The notes under the pieces are model-generated. The model was not told the DNA's origin. It saw only the letters and a program-made list of their open reading frames with translations, and ran no database searches. From Microbacterium sp. Marseille-Q6648 (lineage in GTDB: Bacteria > Actinomycetota > Actinomycetes > Actinomycetales > Microbacteriaceae), in contig NZ_CALPBZ010000001.1 of NCBI RefSeq assembly GCF_943181415.1, forward strand, positions 1,178,001-1,242,000: DNA of 64,000 bases, written 5' to 3'. Position 1 is the stretch's first letter; every line of letters begins with the position of its first letter. Of the stretch, positions 1-7,905 are shown in pieces. A program made the position numbers and the translations under genes.

Positions 1-9
1 CCCGCGCGC

Positions 10-591
10 TCACGGCGCGGGCGTGCCCGAGCCGCCCGCATCGGCACGGTCGAGCCCCAGCACGACCGTCAGCTGCGGGGTCTGGGGATCGGCCGGCTGG
101 TAGGCATCGCTCTGCTCGATGTTCGCCCCGCCGAGCACGAGGTCGGCCAGCCCCGCCGCCGCGGCCTGGTCGGCGGCATCCACGTAATACACGGTCGTCT
201 CGGCGAAGTCGTCGCTGCCGGCCTCGCTGGCCAGCACGTCCGCGTCGGCCCACCCCGCGGCGACCACGAGGTCCTTGGTCTGGGTCGCCAGCCCCTCCTG
301 CGCCGTGGCGTTGAGGATCAGAACGGCGTACGAGGTGTCGACGACGGGTTCCACGCCCGGCGTCGCCACGGCGGTGGAATCCGGATCGGGTGCGGGGAAG
401 AGGTCGATCCGCCCCGACACCAGCAGGGTGCCGAAGATGCCGACCAGCGTGAGCACCACGGTCGCCGCGATCGCCCACAGCAGGATCACCCCGCGGTGCA
501 TGTGCGGCTGCTCCGCGCGATGGGCGCCGATGCGCCCGCTGTCCGAGGGGATGTCGTCGAAGCGATCCCGGGGGAAGGACGAGTGCGGCAC
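10..591 (-). CDS. LytR C-terminal-domain membrane protein
   Basis: 193 residues. A short polar N-terminus is followed by one membrane segment (about residues 35-58) and, from about residue 87, an extracytoplasmic domain that opens with YAVLILNATAQEGLA, the pattern of the LytR_C family found alone or at the end of LytR-CpsA-Psr proteins. The C-terminal domain has no enzymatic role that I can assign; related proteins are linked to the cell envelope. The gene follows the DUF3263 gene by 44 bases on the same strand, a pairing that recurs in actinobacteria, so co-transcription is likely. An internal Met at residue 31 is an alternative start just before the membrane segment. Confidence 0.8.
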   Translation of the reverse strand: MPHSSFPRDRFDDIPSDSGRIGAHRAEQPHMHRGVILLWAIAATVVLTLVGIFGTLLVSGRIDLFPAPDPDSTAVATPGVEPVVDTSYAVLILNATAQEGLATQTKDLVVAAGWADADVLASEAGSDDFAETTVYYVDAADQAAAAGLADLVLGGANIEQSDAYQPADPQTPQLTVVLGLDRADAGGSGTPAP

Positions 592-635
592 CCGACGATG
601 CTATCGAAACGCGCTGTGGCGGCCGTTCGGCCGGA

Positions 636-887
636 TCAGCCGATCGCGCGCGCCGGGACCGGCGCCCGCTCCGTCATGCGGGCGTCGCGCTGACGCCGGA
701 GCCTGCCGATGAGAAGCGGGTCATGGGCCTGCGCCTCCGCGGTGTCGATGAGCCGACCGAGCAGCTGGTAATAGCGAGCGGGCGACAACCCCAGGTCGCT
801 GCGGATCGCCTCCTCCTTGGCGCCGGCGTGGGTGAACCAGGCGTTCTCGAAGTCCAGCAGGGCGCGATCGCGGTCGGTCAGGGGCAC
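636..887 (-). CDS. DUF3263 family small protein
   Basis: 83 residues, the usual length for this actinobacterial family. The middle (about residues 23-47) reads as a helix-turn-helix-like stretch (KEEAIRSDLGLSPARYYQLL), which suggests nucleic-acid binding, but the function is unknown. The C-terminus is basic (RLRRQRDARM). It lies 9 bases after the DUF2332 gene and 44 bases before the LytR_C gene, all on the minus strand, so the three probably form one transcript. Family assignment is by motif and neighbourhood. Confidence 0.8.
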   Translation of the reverse strand: MPLTDRDRALLDFENAWFTHAGAKEEAIRSDLGLSPARYYQLLGRLIDTAEAQAHDPLLIGRLRRQRDARMTERAPVPARAIG

Positions 888-896
888 CCCAGCACG

Positions 897-1889
897 CTAA
901 CCCGGGTGGGCCGCGGCTCCGTCGCGCCACTCCACGGAAGCGCCGAGTGGGTCCACCGCCGCGAGCGGCCGCCCGTCGAGGCCGAGCACGAACCCGCCCC
1001 ACGCGGCATCCACGGGCGGGCGCCAGCGGTCATGGAGCGCGGGCGGGTCGATGCTCACCCACCGCGCGCGAGCCGCCGCGATCGCCGTCAGCAGCCGTTC
1101 CCGCCCGGCGCGCGGGATGTGGGGCAGCACGCCCGGCGTCGTGATGACGAGCACCGCGTCGGGCGGAGCGGCGGCGATCGCCGCGGCGAGCGTGTCGGGC
1201 TCGGTGGCGTCGCCGGCGAGGATCGGGGCGGGCTCTTCCGCGGCGATGTCGAGCGCCGCGGTGATGCGTTCGGCGCGACCGGCTTCTCCGGGCCACACCA
1301 GCGATGACAGGAAGCGGCGGTCGCCGGCATCCCTCGGATTCAGCGGTGTCAGATCGACACCCGCCCGCCACACGATGTCGGGCAGCCGCAGGCGGGGCGG
1401 GTGCGTGCCGCGCAGCTCGCACGACAGCACCACCGGCGACGCACCGCCCGGCGGATCGAGCGACGGTCCGCCGCGATAGCGGTAGGAGTAGCGGTCGGGG
1501 TACAGGCACAGACCCGCACTGGCCCCGATCTCCAGCAGCGCGATCGGGCCGTCGATGAGCGAGAGCGCGGGCAGCAGGGCGGCGCACCGCTGCGGCTCGT
1601 TCGTCTGCAGCGATCGCCGGCCGGTCTCGGCGATCAGCTCGTCGGCGTGCCCGCTCACCCACGCGCGCCACGTCTCGTAGCCGAGCTCGGGCGCCCCCAG
1701 CATCCGCGAGACGGCGAAGACGAGGGGTGGTTGCCGGCGCGCGGCGGGGAGCCTCGCCAGCGTCGCCTGCACCTCGTCGTCGGCGGCCACGCCCGCCGCC
1801 CACTCCGCGTACAGGTCGCTGCGCCCGGGTGCTTCGTCCCGCGCGAACCGCGCGTAGCGCTCCGCCACCGCCGTGCGCTCGTCGTCCAT
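897..1889 (-). CDS. DUF2332 family protein
   Basis: 330 residues from the ATG at 1889; an upstream in-frame ATG at 1940 would add 17 residues of unlikely sequence. The N-terminus (ERYARFARDEAPGRSDLYAE) and the segment ALLEIGASAGLCLYPDRYSY are typical of DUF2332, a family common in high-GC Gram-positives. The GASAGL loop resembles the nucleotide-binding loop of Rossmann-type methyltransferases, but the activity is not established. It is the first gene of the minus-strand run with DUF3263 and LytR_C. It is divergent from msrB, with 86 bases between the two starts. Confidence 0.75.
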   Translation of the reverse strand: MDDERTAVAERYARFARDEAPGRSDLYAEWAAGVAADDEVQATLARLPAARRQPPLVFAVSRMLGAPELGYETWRAWVSGHADELIAETGRRSLQTNEPQRCAALLPALSLIDGPIALLEIGASAGLCLYPDRYSYRYRGGPSLDPPGGASPVVLSCELRGTHPPRLRLPDIVWRAGVDLTPLNPRDAGDRRFLSSLVWPGEAGRAERITAALDIAAEEPAPILAGDATEPDTLAAAIAAAPPDAVLVITTPGVLPHIPRAGRERLLTAIAAARARWVSIDPPALHDRWRPPVDAAWGGFVLGLDGRPLAAVDPLGASVEWRDGAAAHPG

Positions 1890-1975
1890 CCGCCCATTCT
1901 CGCGGCAGACGCTCAGCGCCGCGGGAACAGCGGCGCCCACCCTGGGGTTGAATGGGTGAGGATCGAGGAGGAGTC

Positions 1976-2401
1976 ATGACCTACGCCGTCAACAAGACCG
2001 ACGCCCAGTGGCGCGAAGAGCTCACCGCCGAGCAGTACGCCGTGCTGCGACAGGCGGGAACCGAGCGGGCCTGGACGGGTGAGCTGCTCGACGAGTCGCG
2101 CGCGGGGCTGTACGCGTGTGCCGCGTGCGGCGCGGAGCTGTTCCAGAGCGGCACCAAGTTCGACTCGCACTGCGGGTGGCCGAGCTTCTACGAGTCGGTG
2201 CGGCCCGAAGCGGTCGAGCTTATCGAGGACACCAGCCACGGAATGGTGCGCACCGAAGTGCGCTGCGCCAACTGCGGCTCGCACCTGGGCCACGTCTTCC
2301 CCGACGGATTCGGCACGCCCACCGGGGACCGGTACTGCATGAACTCGCTGTCGCTGCAGTTCACCCCGGAGACCGGCAGCACCTCGGACGCTCCGGCGTG
2401 A
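1976..2401 (+). CDS. msrB: peptide-methionine (R)-S-oxide reductase MsrB
   Basis: 141 residues. Reduces methionine-R-sulfoxide in proteins in the cytoplasm. All family landmarks are present: two zinc-binding CxxC pairs (C48/C51 and C97/C100), the substrate motif SHCGWPSFYE with C66 as a possible resolving cysteine, and the catalytic cysteine C121 in GDRYCMNSLSL. A GAGGAGGAG ribosome site at 1965-1973 fixes the ATG at 1976. The stop overlaps the start of the next gene (GTGA), so a nitroreductase-like protein is translationally coupled to this repair enzyme. Confidence 0.95.
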   Translation: MTYAVNKTDAQWREELTAEQYAVLRQAGTERAWTGELLDESRAGLYACAACGAELFQSGTKFDSHCGWPSFYESVRPEAVELIEDTSHGMVRTEVRCANCGSHLGHVFPDGFGTPTGDRYCMNSLSLQFTPETGSTSDAPA

Positions 2402-2955
2402 CCGGCGCGCTGGATGCGGTGCGCGCGCGCCGCTCCTGGTCGAAGGTCACCGACGCCGCGCCGTCGCACGACGAGCTGCTGACGCTCGTCTCGGCGGCCG
2501 GCCGCGTCGCAGACCACGCGTCGCTGCGCCCCTGGCGCCTGATCGAGCTGCGCGGCGCCGACCGCGAGCGCCTCGGCCGCGCCATCAACAAGGCCGAGGG
2601 CGAGAAGGGGTCGTCGTCGAAACCGCTGCGCGCACCCCTGCTCATCGCCGTCGTCGCCAGCTACCAGAAGTCGAGCAAGGTCGCCCGGTGGGAGCAGGAG
2701 GCCGTCGCCTCCGGCGTCGCGCACGTGCTGAGCCTGCTGCTGGACGAGGCCGGCTGGGGCGTCCTGTGGCGGACCGGCCACTACACCCGGGCGAAGGCCG
2801 TCGCGAAAGCGCACGGTCTGAAGAAGAACGAGGAGCTCCTGGGCTGGCTCTACGTCGGCGGCAAGCCCGAGCGGGAACGCCCCGGCAAGCGTCACGTGCT
2901 GGATGCCCGCAAGGTGCTCTCCCGGATGCCGGGAGCAGAGGACGAGCAAGCCTGA
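2398..2955 (+). CDS. nitroreductase-family protein
   Basis: 185 residues from a GTG that overlaps the msrB stop by four bases; coupling decides the start. Features of the flavin-dependent nitroreductase fold are visible: an early RRSWSKV segment, HASLRPWRLIEL (compare HAPSxxxxQPW in the family) and the C-terminal EELLGWLYVGGKP, which matches the usual LGYV/IGxP ending. The physiological substrate is unknown. The position behind msrB suggests a role in redox stress, which is inference. The stop codon lies inside the first unit of a tandem repeat. Confidence 0.8.
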   Translation: MTGALDAVRARRSWSKVTDAAPSHDELLTLVSAAGRVADHASLRPWRLIELRGADRERLGRAINKAEGEKGSSSKPLRAPLLIAVVASYQKSSKVARWEQEAVASGVAHVLSLLLDEAGWGVLWRTGHYTRAKAVAKAHGLKKNEELLGWLYVGGKPERERPGKRHVLDARKVLSRMPGAEDEQA

Positions 2956-3007
2956 GCCCGGGCCGGCCTGAACCCGGGGCCTGAGTACTCGGGCCTGTGT
3001 GCCCGGG
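2950..3007. repeat. ~15-bp intergenic tandem repeat (4 copies)
   Basis: Four imperfect copies of a GCCTGAGCCCGGG-like unit with lengths of 16, 13, 14 and 15 bases (starts at 2950, 2966, 2979 and 2993). The first unit contains the stop codon of the nitroreductase gene. No protein or RNA structure explains it. Similar short arrays occur at 7849 and 52281. Confidence 0.7.
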
Positions 3008-3026
3008 ACGATCGTCACCGCGGCCG

Positions 3027-4016
3027 TCAGGCTCGCCCTCGTCGCCGCGGGGACACGCGTTTCCATGGGACGGTGGCGACGACCACCGACAGCAGGGCCA
3101 CGGCGACCATGACCGCGCTCTGCGCGAGCCCCGGCCCGGCGGCCGACGGCCACAGCAGGTCGAGCACGAGCGACGTGGTGAGCTGGCCGGTCACCGCGCC
3201 GAGCCCGAGCAGCAGCACGCCGGTGTGCTGGACGAGCGCGGCCGACAGGAAGATGTAGACCACGCCGATCGCGCCGCCGGTGTAGACGAGCGGGTCGGCC
3301 GGGAACGGATCGGGCGCGCCGACGGCGGCCACGTGCACGACCGCGGCGACGGCGAGGACAGCCGTCCCCCCGACGAAGTTCACCAGGGTGGCCGTGAGCG
3401 GCGTGCCGACCTTCGCCCGCAACCGCCCGTTGGTCGCCTGCTGCCACGCGATGCCGGCGCCGGTGAGGAACGGCAGGAGCAGCATCCACCAGGGGATCCC
3501 CCGCACCCCCTCGCCCGTCAGCGCGAGGGCCACGGCCGCGAGGGCGAGCGCGCCGCCGATGAGGCGCGGGACGGTGACGGCGACCGCTCCTCCGGGGCCG
3601 TAGCCGATGCGATCGAGCACGAGGCCGTTGAGCGCCTGCCCCGCGACCATCCCGACGGTGAACAGCGAAACCCCGATGAGCCCCACCGCGAGGCCCTGCG
3701 TCGCGACGGTGAGGGCTCCCGCGGCGCCACCGGCCAGCATCCACCACGGGATCGCCCGGCCGCGCACACCGGCGACCAAGGCGCGGAACCCACGTCGTCC
3801 GGCGCGCGTGGCGACGGACAGGACGATCAGGATCGCCAGGCCCGAACCGAACGACACCACGGCGGCAACGAAACCGTCGTCCAGTCGCACGCCGAGGTCA
3901 CCGTTGACGCGAGCCTGCAGCGCGGTCAGAACGCCCACGACGACAGCACCCGCGAGCGCGAGCCACGCGGGCAGCGGACGCGGCGATGCGGTCGCGTGAG
4001 GCGTGATGCTCGTCAT
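3027..4016 (-). CDS. YdcZ-type DMT transporter (DUF606)
   Basis: 329 residues and about ten membrane segments. The protein is an internal duplication: ALQARVNGDLGVRL near residue 33 and WQQATNGRLRAKVG near residue 190 are the two copies of the QxxxNxxL motif that marks the YdcZ/DUF606 branch of the drug/metabolite transporter superfamily. The tandem fused form is about twice the length of a single-repeat YdcZ protein. Substrate unknown. It converges on the nitroreductase gene, with the tandem repeat array between them. Confidence 0.85.
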   Translation of the reverse strand: MTSITPHATASPRPLPAWLALAGAVVVGVLTALQARVNGDLGVRLDDGFVAAVVSFGSGLAILIVLSVATRAGRRGFRALVAGVRGRAIPWWMLAGGAAGALTVATQGLAVGLIGVSLFTVGMVAGQALNGLVLDRIGYGPGGAVAVTVPRLIGGALALAAVALALTGEGVRGIPWWMLLLPFLTGAGIAWQQATNGRLRAKVGTPLTATLVNFVGGTAVLAVAAVVHVAAVGAPDPFPADPLVYTGGAIGVVYIFLSAALVQHTGVLLLGLGAVTGQLTTSLVLDLLWPSAAGPGLAQSAVMVAVALLSVVVATVPWKRVSPRRRGRA

Positions 4017-4032
4017 CGGTGTCCGCTCATGG

Positions 4033-4105
4033 AGCCGACTACGGGACTCGAACCCGTAACCCCCTAATTACAAGTTAGGTGCGCTACCAATTGCGCCAAG
4101 TCGGC
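4033..4105 (-). tRNA. tRNA-Thr (TGT)
   Basis: A 73-base cloverleaf on the minus strand: acceptor GCCGACT/AGTCGGC, anticodon stem CCTAA/TTAGG around loop CTTGTAA (anticodon TGT), and T-arm GGGTTCGAGTCCC. The CCA end is not encoded. There is no integrase or repeated tRNA end nearby, so no sign of use as an integration site. Confidence 0.97.
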
Positions 4106-4141
4106 AGGCTCCCAGTCTAGCCAGGAGCAGGCGGGCGACCG

Positions 4142-5113
4142 TTACGGCGTGGGTGTCGGGGTCGCGCTCGGGCTCGGCGTCGGGGTGGCCTTGTAGTAGG
4201 CGTCGCTGGCGATCGTGAGCACGAACTGCGCGAACTCCTGCGGGTCATCGAGCGCGCCGACGTACTGGTTGCCGTTGACCAGGACCGTCGGGGTGCCCGT
4301 CAGCGTCACCTCGGTGTCGGGCAGGCCGTCCAGCGCCCGCTCGGTGGCCGTGCGCGCCCAGCCCTGGAACTCCTGCTCCTCGATGCACGAGCGGACGTCC
4401 CGCGGGGAGTCGGCCCCTGCGGCGATCGCGAGCGACGCGAGCTCGGTGTCGGTGTAGCCGTCGGAGTCGACCTCGGGCTGCTGGCTCAGCAAGGCGTTGT
4501 TGTACGCGAAGAACGAGTCGGGCGAGTGGGTGGCCACACAGGCAGCGGCCCCGGCCGCGCGCAGGGAGTACTTGGTGCCGTTGGACTTGGCGGTGAGCAT
4601 CGAGACCGGGTGGTAGGCCAGGGTCGCTGCCCCCTCGTCGACCCACTCGGCCAGCTGCTGGACATTGGCGAGCTGGAACTCGCGCGAGCCGGTCGACAGA
4701 TAGTCGACGTACACGCGGATGTCGACCACCGGCTGCTCGGTCGGCGTGGGCGACGGCGTCGCCTCGGCCTCTTCTTCGTCCTCAGCATCCTCGGCCGTCG
4801 GCGTCGGCGTCGGGGTGGGCTCGGCGTCCTGCACGGCGCCGGATGACAGGGCGACGCCGGCGATGCTCGTCACCGCGAACCCGTCGTCGTCGACATTGGC
4901 CGGGCGGAGGAGGGGCTTGGATGCCGCAGACGAGACGATCATGGTGACAGTCACCGCGGCGACCACGACCAGGGCGACCGCGCTCAGCGAGAGGACGGCG
5001 ATGCGGATGCGCTGCGCCCGGGACTGGCGCACGTGCACCTGCTGGGCCTTCTCGCGCACCGCGTCGCGGCGCTCGCTGGGTGCGGGCGCATTCGCGGAAT
5101 CGTCGCTCGACAT
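4142..5113 (-). CDS. membrane-anchored DsbA-fold protein lacking CxxC
   Basis: 323 residues from the ATG at 5113. Basic cytoplasmic N-terminus, one membrane segment (about 37-61), a T/P/E/D-rich linker (about 97-127), then a thioredoxin/DsbA-like extracytoplasmic domain (about 129-306) and a final TPTPSPSATPTPTP tail. The domain keeps the beta-alpha start (VVDIRVYVDYLS) and the cis-proline segment GTPTVLVNG, but the redox motif CPxC is replaced by STGS (140-143). The only cysteines are C192 and C243. It therefore cannot act as a classical disulfide oxidase. It may be a chaperone-like or substrate-binding relic, or use the other two cysteines; both ideas are inference. It is divergent from the sugar ABC ATPase. 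Confidence 0.8.
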   Translation of the reverse strand: MSSDDSANAPAPSERRDAVREKAQQVHVRQSRAQRIRIAVLSLSAVALVVVAAVTVTMIVSSAASKPLLRPANVDDDGFAVTSIAGVALSSGAVQDAEPTPTPTPTAEDAEDEEEAEATPSPTPTEQPVVDIRVYVDYLSTGSREFQLANVQQLAEWVDEGAATLAYHPVSMLTAKSNGTKYSLRAAGAAACVATHSPDSFFAYNNALLSQQPEVDSDGYTDTELASLAIAAGADSPRDVRSCIEEQEFQGWARTATERALDGLPDTEVTLTGTPTVLVNGNQYVGALDDPQEFAQFVLTIASDAYYKATPTPSPSATPTPTP

Positions 5114-5191
5114 GGAACCTCTCGGGACGGACGGGCCGGATCTCGGCGGAGGCCGCACGAAGAGGCGGCCGGAATCGATGTTAACCAGGCA

Positions 5192-5210
5192 GTCTGGGAA
5201 ATGCCCAGAC
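5192..5210. promoter_or_regulatory. 19-bp inverted repeat, candidate operator
   Basis: GTCTGGG-AAATG-CCCAGAC, a perfect 7-bp dyad with a 5-base centre, lies between the divergent DsbA-fold and ABC-ATPase genes. It is just upstream of the -35 position of the promoter proposed for the ATPase. It could be a repressor site or a small hairpin. Confidence 0.45.
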
Positions 5211-5229
5211 GCGGAGCCCGCACGAGCCG

Positions 5230-5238
5230 TGTCATACT
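5230..5238 (+). promoter_or_regulatory. extended -10 promoter of ABC ATPase gene
   Basis: TGTCATACT reads as an extended -10 (TG-N-CATACT). No good -35 is visible. It would give a leader of about 90 bases before the ATG at 5335. Confidence 0.45.
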
Positions 5239-5334
5239 GTGCAGTGCGCCCGATGGCGGGCGCGCGGGAAAGCCCCCGCTCATCCATCACTACGGATCGT
5301 CCGGCACGTACCTGCCGGTGAAGGAGAAGAGAAC

Positions 5335-6441
5335 ATGGCGTCCGTCACCTTTGACAACGCAACCCGCCTGTACCCCGGGGGCACGCGCCCCGCTGTGGAC
5401 AAGCTCAACCTCGAGGTCGCCGACGGCGAGTTCCTCGTCCTGGTCGGCCCGTCCGGCTGTGGAAAGTCCACCTCGCTGCGCATGCTCGCCGGCCTCGAAG
5501 AGGTCAACTCCGGCCGCATCCTCATCGGTGACCGCGACGTCACCGACGTGCCGCCGAAGGACCGCGACATCGCGATGGTGTTCCAGAACTACGCGCTGTA
5601 CCCCCACATGACCGTCGCCGAGAACATGGGCTTCGCGCTCAAGATCGCGGGCGTCGGCAAGGAGGAGCGCGCCAACCGCGTCCTCGAGGCTGCGAAGCTG
5701 CTCGACCTCGAGGAGTACCTCACCCGCAAGCCCAAGGCCCTCTCGGGTGGTCAGCGTCAGCGCGTCGCCATGGGCCGCGCGATCGTCCGCCAGCCGCAGG
5801 TGTTCCTCATGGACGAGCCGCTGTCGAACCTCGACGCGAAGCTGCGCGTGCAGACGCGTACCCAGATCGCGTCGCTGCAGCGTCGCCTGGGCGTCACCAC
5901 GGTCTACGTCACGCACGACCAGACCGAGGCGCTCACCATGGGCGACCGCATCGCCGTGCTCAAGGACGGCCTGCTCCAGCAGGTCGGCACCCCGCGCGAC
6001 CTGTACGAGCGCCCGAACAACGTGTTCGTCGCCGGCTTCATCGGCTCGCCCGCCATGAACCTGTTCCCGGCGGCACTCGCCGAGGGCGGCGTGCAGTTCG
6101 GCACCGAGGTCGTTCCGCTGGACCGCGACACCGTGGGCCGTGCGCACGGCAGCGAGGTCACCGTCGGCGTCCGTCCCGAGGACATCGTCGTCGGCCCCGC
6201 CGACGGCAAGGGCCTCTCGGTCGTGGTCGACCTCGTCGAGGAGCTCGGCGCGGACGGCTACCTCTACGGGCACACCGACATCAACGGCAAGCGCACCGAC
6301 ATCGTCGCGCGCGTCGACGGCCGCAGCCACCCGAGCTCGGGCGAAACGGTCACGCTCGCGGCGACCGCCGGCCACGTGCACGCCTTCGACATGGAGACCG
6401 GCGAGCGCCTGAACGACGCTCCCGTCGTCTCCGGGCACTGA
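5335..6441 (+). CDS. ugpC: sugar ABC transporter ATPase (UgpC/MsiK/MalK type)
   Basis: 368 residues. Cytoplasmic ATPase that energises carbohydrate importers. Walker [10 protein letters not shown] (38-46), signature LSGGQRQRVAMGRAI, Walker B VFLMDEPLSNLD, H-loop TVYVTHDQTEA, then the C-terminal TOBE/OB regulatory part typical of the MalK subfamily. AAGGAGAAG at 5321-5329 sets the ATG at 5335. The gene stands alone with no permease or binding-protein gene beside it, as for the shared multi-sugar ATPase MsiK of actinobacteria, so it probably serves several importers encoded elsewhere. A strong terminator follows. Confidence 0.92.
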   Translation: MASVTFDNATRLYPGGTRPAVDKLNLEVADGEFLVLVGPSGCGKSTSLRMLAGLEEVNSGRILIGDRDVTDVPPKDRDIAMVFQNYALYPHMTVAENMGFALKIAGVGKEERANRVLEAAKLLDLEEYLTRKPKALSGGQRQRVAMGRAIVRQPQVFLMDEPLSNLDAKLRVQTRTQIASLQRRLGVTTVYVTHDQTEALTMGDRIAVLKDGLLQQVGTPRDLYERPNNVFVAGFIGSPAMNLFPAALAEGGVQFGTEVVPLDRDTVGRAHGSEVTVGVRPEDIVVGPADGKGLSVVVDLVEELGADGYLYGHTDINGKRTDIVARVDGRSHPSSGETVTLAATAGHVHAFDMETGERLNDAPVVSGH

Positions 6442-6451
6442 CAGAACGCTG

Positions 6452-6497
6452 CTGCGGCGCGGGCGGGTCGTCTGACCCCCCGCGCCGCAGTGCTTTT
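6452..6497 (+). terminator. rho-independent terminator after ABC ATPase
   Basis: Stem CTGCGGCGCGGG (6452-6463) pairs with CCCGCGCCGCAG (6479-6490), followed by TTTT at 6494-6497. Confidence 0.85.
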
Positions 6498-6535
6498 CCG
6501 CCGACCGCCCGACAGCGACCGCGAAGAGGAGAGGC

Positions 6536-7843
6536 ATGCCCGAATCCCTGAGCATCACGGCGAGCTCCGTCGACCCGGGTCTGCTCGCACTGCCCTGGTC
6601 GACACCGCTCGCGGAGTGGCCCTCGAGCACGATCGTGTTCCTGCCCAAAGGCCTCTCGCGCCACCTCGTGAGGTTCGCCAACCTGTCGGGCCGCGTGGTC
6701 GCCATCAAGGAGACGACGGCCGAGATGGCCCGCCGCGAGTACGACATGCTCGGCAACCTGGCCCGGCTGGACGCCCCGTGCGTCGAGCGCGTGGCCGTGA
6801 TCGCCGGACGCCGCGACGCCCGGGGAGAGCCCCTGCCGGCGGCGCTGGTCACCGCACACCTGAAGTTCTCACTCCCCTACCGCGCCCTGTTCACGCAGGT
6901 ATTGCGCCCCGATACCGCCACGCGCCTCGTCGACGCGCTGGCGGCGCTGCTGGTGCGACTGCACAACGTCGGCTTCTTCTGGGGCGACGTGTCTCTGTCG
7001 AACACGCTCTTCCGCCGAGACGCGGGCGCCTTCGCCGCTTACCTGGTGGATGCCGAGACCGGCGAGCTTCATGAGAGCGGCCTGACGCCGGGTCAGCGCG
7101 AGCACGACCTCGAGGTGGCGCGGACCAACATCGCCGGCGAGATCATGGACCTCGAAGCCGGCGGACGGCTCGAAGGCGGCGTCGACGCGATCGCGATCGC
7201 CGACGGCATCGTGTCGTCGTACCGTTCGCTGTGGGCTGCGCTCACCGACAGCGAGAGCTTCGGCACCGACGAGGCGTGGCGGCTCACCGAACGGGTGCAG
7301 CGGCTCAACAGCCTGGGCTTCGACATCGGCGAGATGTCGATCGAGTCCTCCGCGGACGGCACGCGCGTGGTGATCCAGCCCAAGGTGGTGGATGCCGGGC
7401 ATCACCAGCGCCGCCTGCTGCGACTGACCGGGCTCGACGTCGAGGAGAATCAGGCGCGCCGGCTCCTGAACGACCTCGACGAGTTCCGCGTGCGGATCTC
7501 GCGGCTCGGAGACGACGAGGAGATGGTTGCCCACGAGTGGCTGACCAGGGTGTTCGAGCCGGTGGTCAAGGCGATCCCGTGGGACCTGCGCGCCAAGCTC
7601 GAACCCGCCGAGGCGTTCCACCAGGTGCTCGAGCACCGGTGGTACATGTCGCAGGCGCGGGGCCGGTCGGTGCCGTTGGCAGAGGTGCTCACCAGCTACG
7701 TCGACGAGGTGCTTCGACACCGTCGCGACGAGGCCACGCTCATGGGCCCGGCCACCGACACCGTCTCGCTCCCGGTCATCACCGCGAATCTGCCCGTGAT
7801 GGACGACGAGGACGACGACATCGACTGGCGCGATCTCGTCTGA
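6536..7843 (+). CDS. DUF4032 protein with kinase-like N-terminal fold
   Basis: 435 residues. The N-terminal half resembles a degenerate protein/lipopolysaccharide-kinase fold: VVAIKETT could hold an ATP-binding lysine, FFWGDVSLSNTLF (about residues 145-157) is in the place of a catalytic loop with Asp and Asn, and YLVDAETGEL matches the metal-binding DFG-like strand. The C-terminal half, with repeated basic helices, corresponds to DUF4032, found mainly in actinobacteria. No activity is established. AAGAGGAGAGG precedes the ATG. The C-terminus is acidic (DDEDDDIDW). A tandem repeat array follows. Confidence 0.8.
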   Translation: MPESLSITASSVDPGLLALPWSTPLAEWPSSTIVFLPKGLSRHLVRFANLSGRVVAIKETTAEMARREYDMLGNLARLDAPCVERVAVIAGRRDARGEPLPAALVTAHLKFSLPYRALFTQVLRPDTATRLVDALAALLVRLHNVGFFWGDVSLSNTLFRRDAGAFAAYLVDAETGELHESGLTPGQREHDLEVARTNIAGEIMDLEAGGRLEGGVDAIAIADGIVSSYRSLWAALTDSESFGTDEAWRLTERVQRLNSLGFDIGEMSIESSADGTRVVIQPKVVDAGHHQRRLLRLTGLDVEENQARRLLNDLDEFRVRISRLGDDEEMVAHEWLTRVFEPVVKAIPWDLRAKLEPAEAFHQVLEHRWYMSQARGRSVPLAEVLTSYVDEVLRHRRDEATLMGPATDTVSLPVITANLPVMDDEDDDIDWRDLV

Positions 7844-7848
7844 GCTCG

Positions 7849-7905
7849 CCTCGGCTGGGCCCGGCTCGTCCGGGCCCGCCTCGACCGGGCCCGCCTCGTC
7901 GGCTC
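7849..7905. repeat. ~15-bp intergenic tandem repeat (3-4 copies)
   Basis: Units of a CCTCGACCGGGCCCG-like sequence begin at 7849, 7865, 7879 and 7894, with lengths of 16, 14, 15 and a partial copy. The array fills the gap between two convergent gene ends. Confidence 0.65.

Noticed and set aside
2188-3747. 519-codon minus-strand frame across msrB, nitroreductase and YdcZ genes
   Set aside because: Arg/Gly-rich shadow spanning three genes with clear motifs.
5290-6852. 520-codon minus-strand frame opposite the ABC ATPase
   Set aside because: Shadow frame; it also crosses the terminator and the start of DUF4032.
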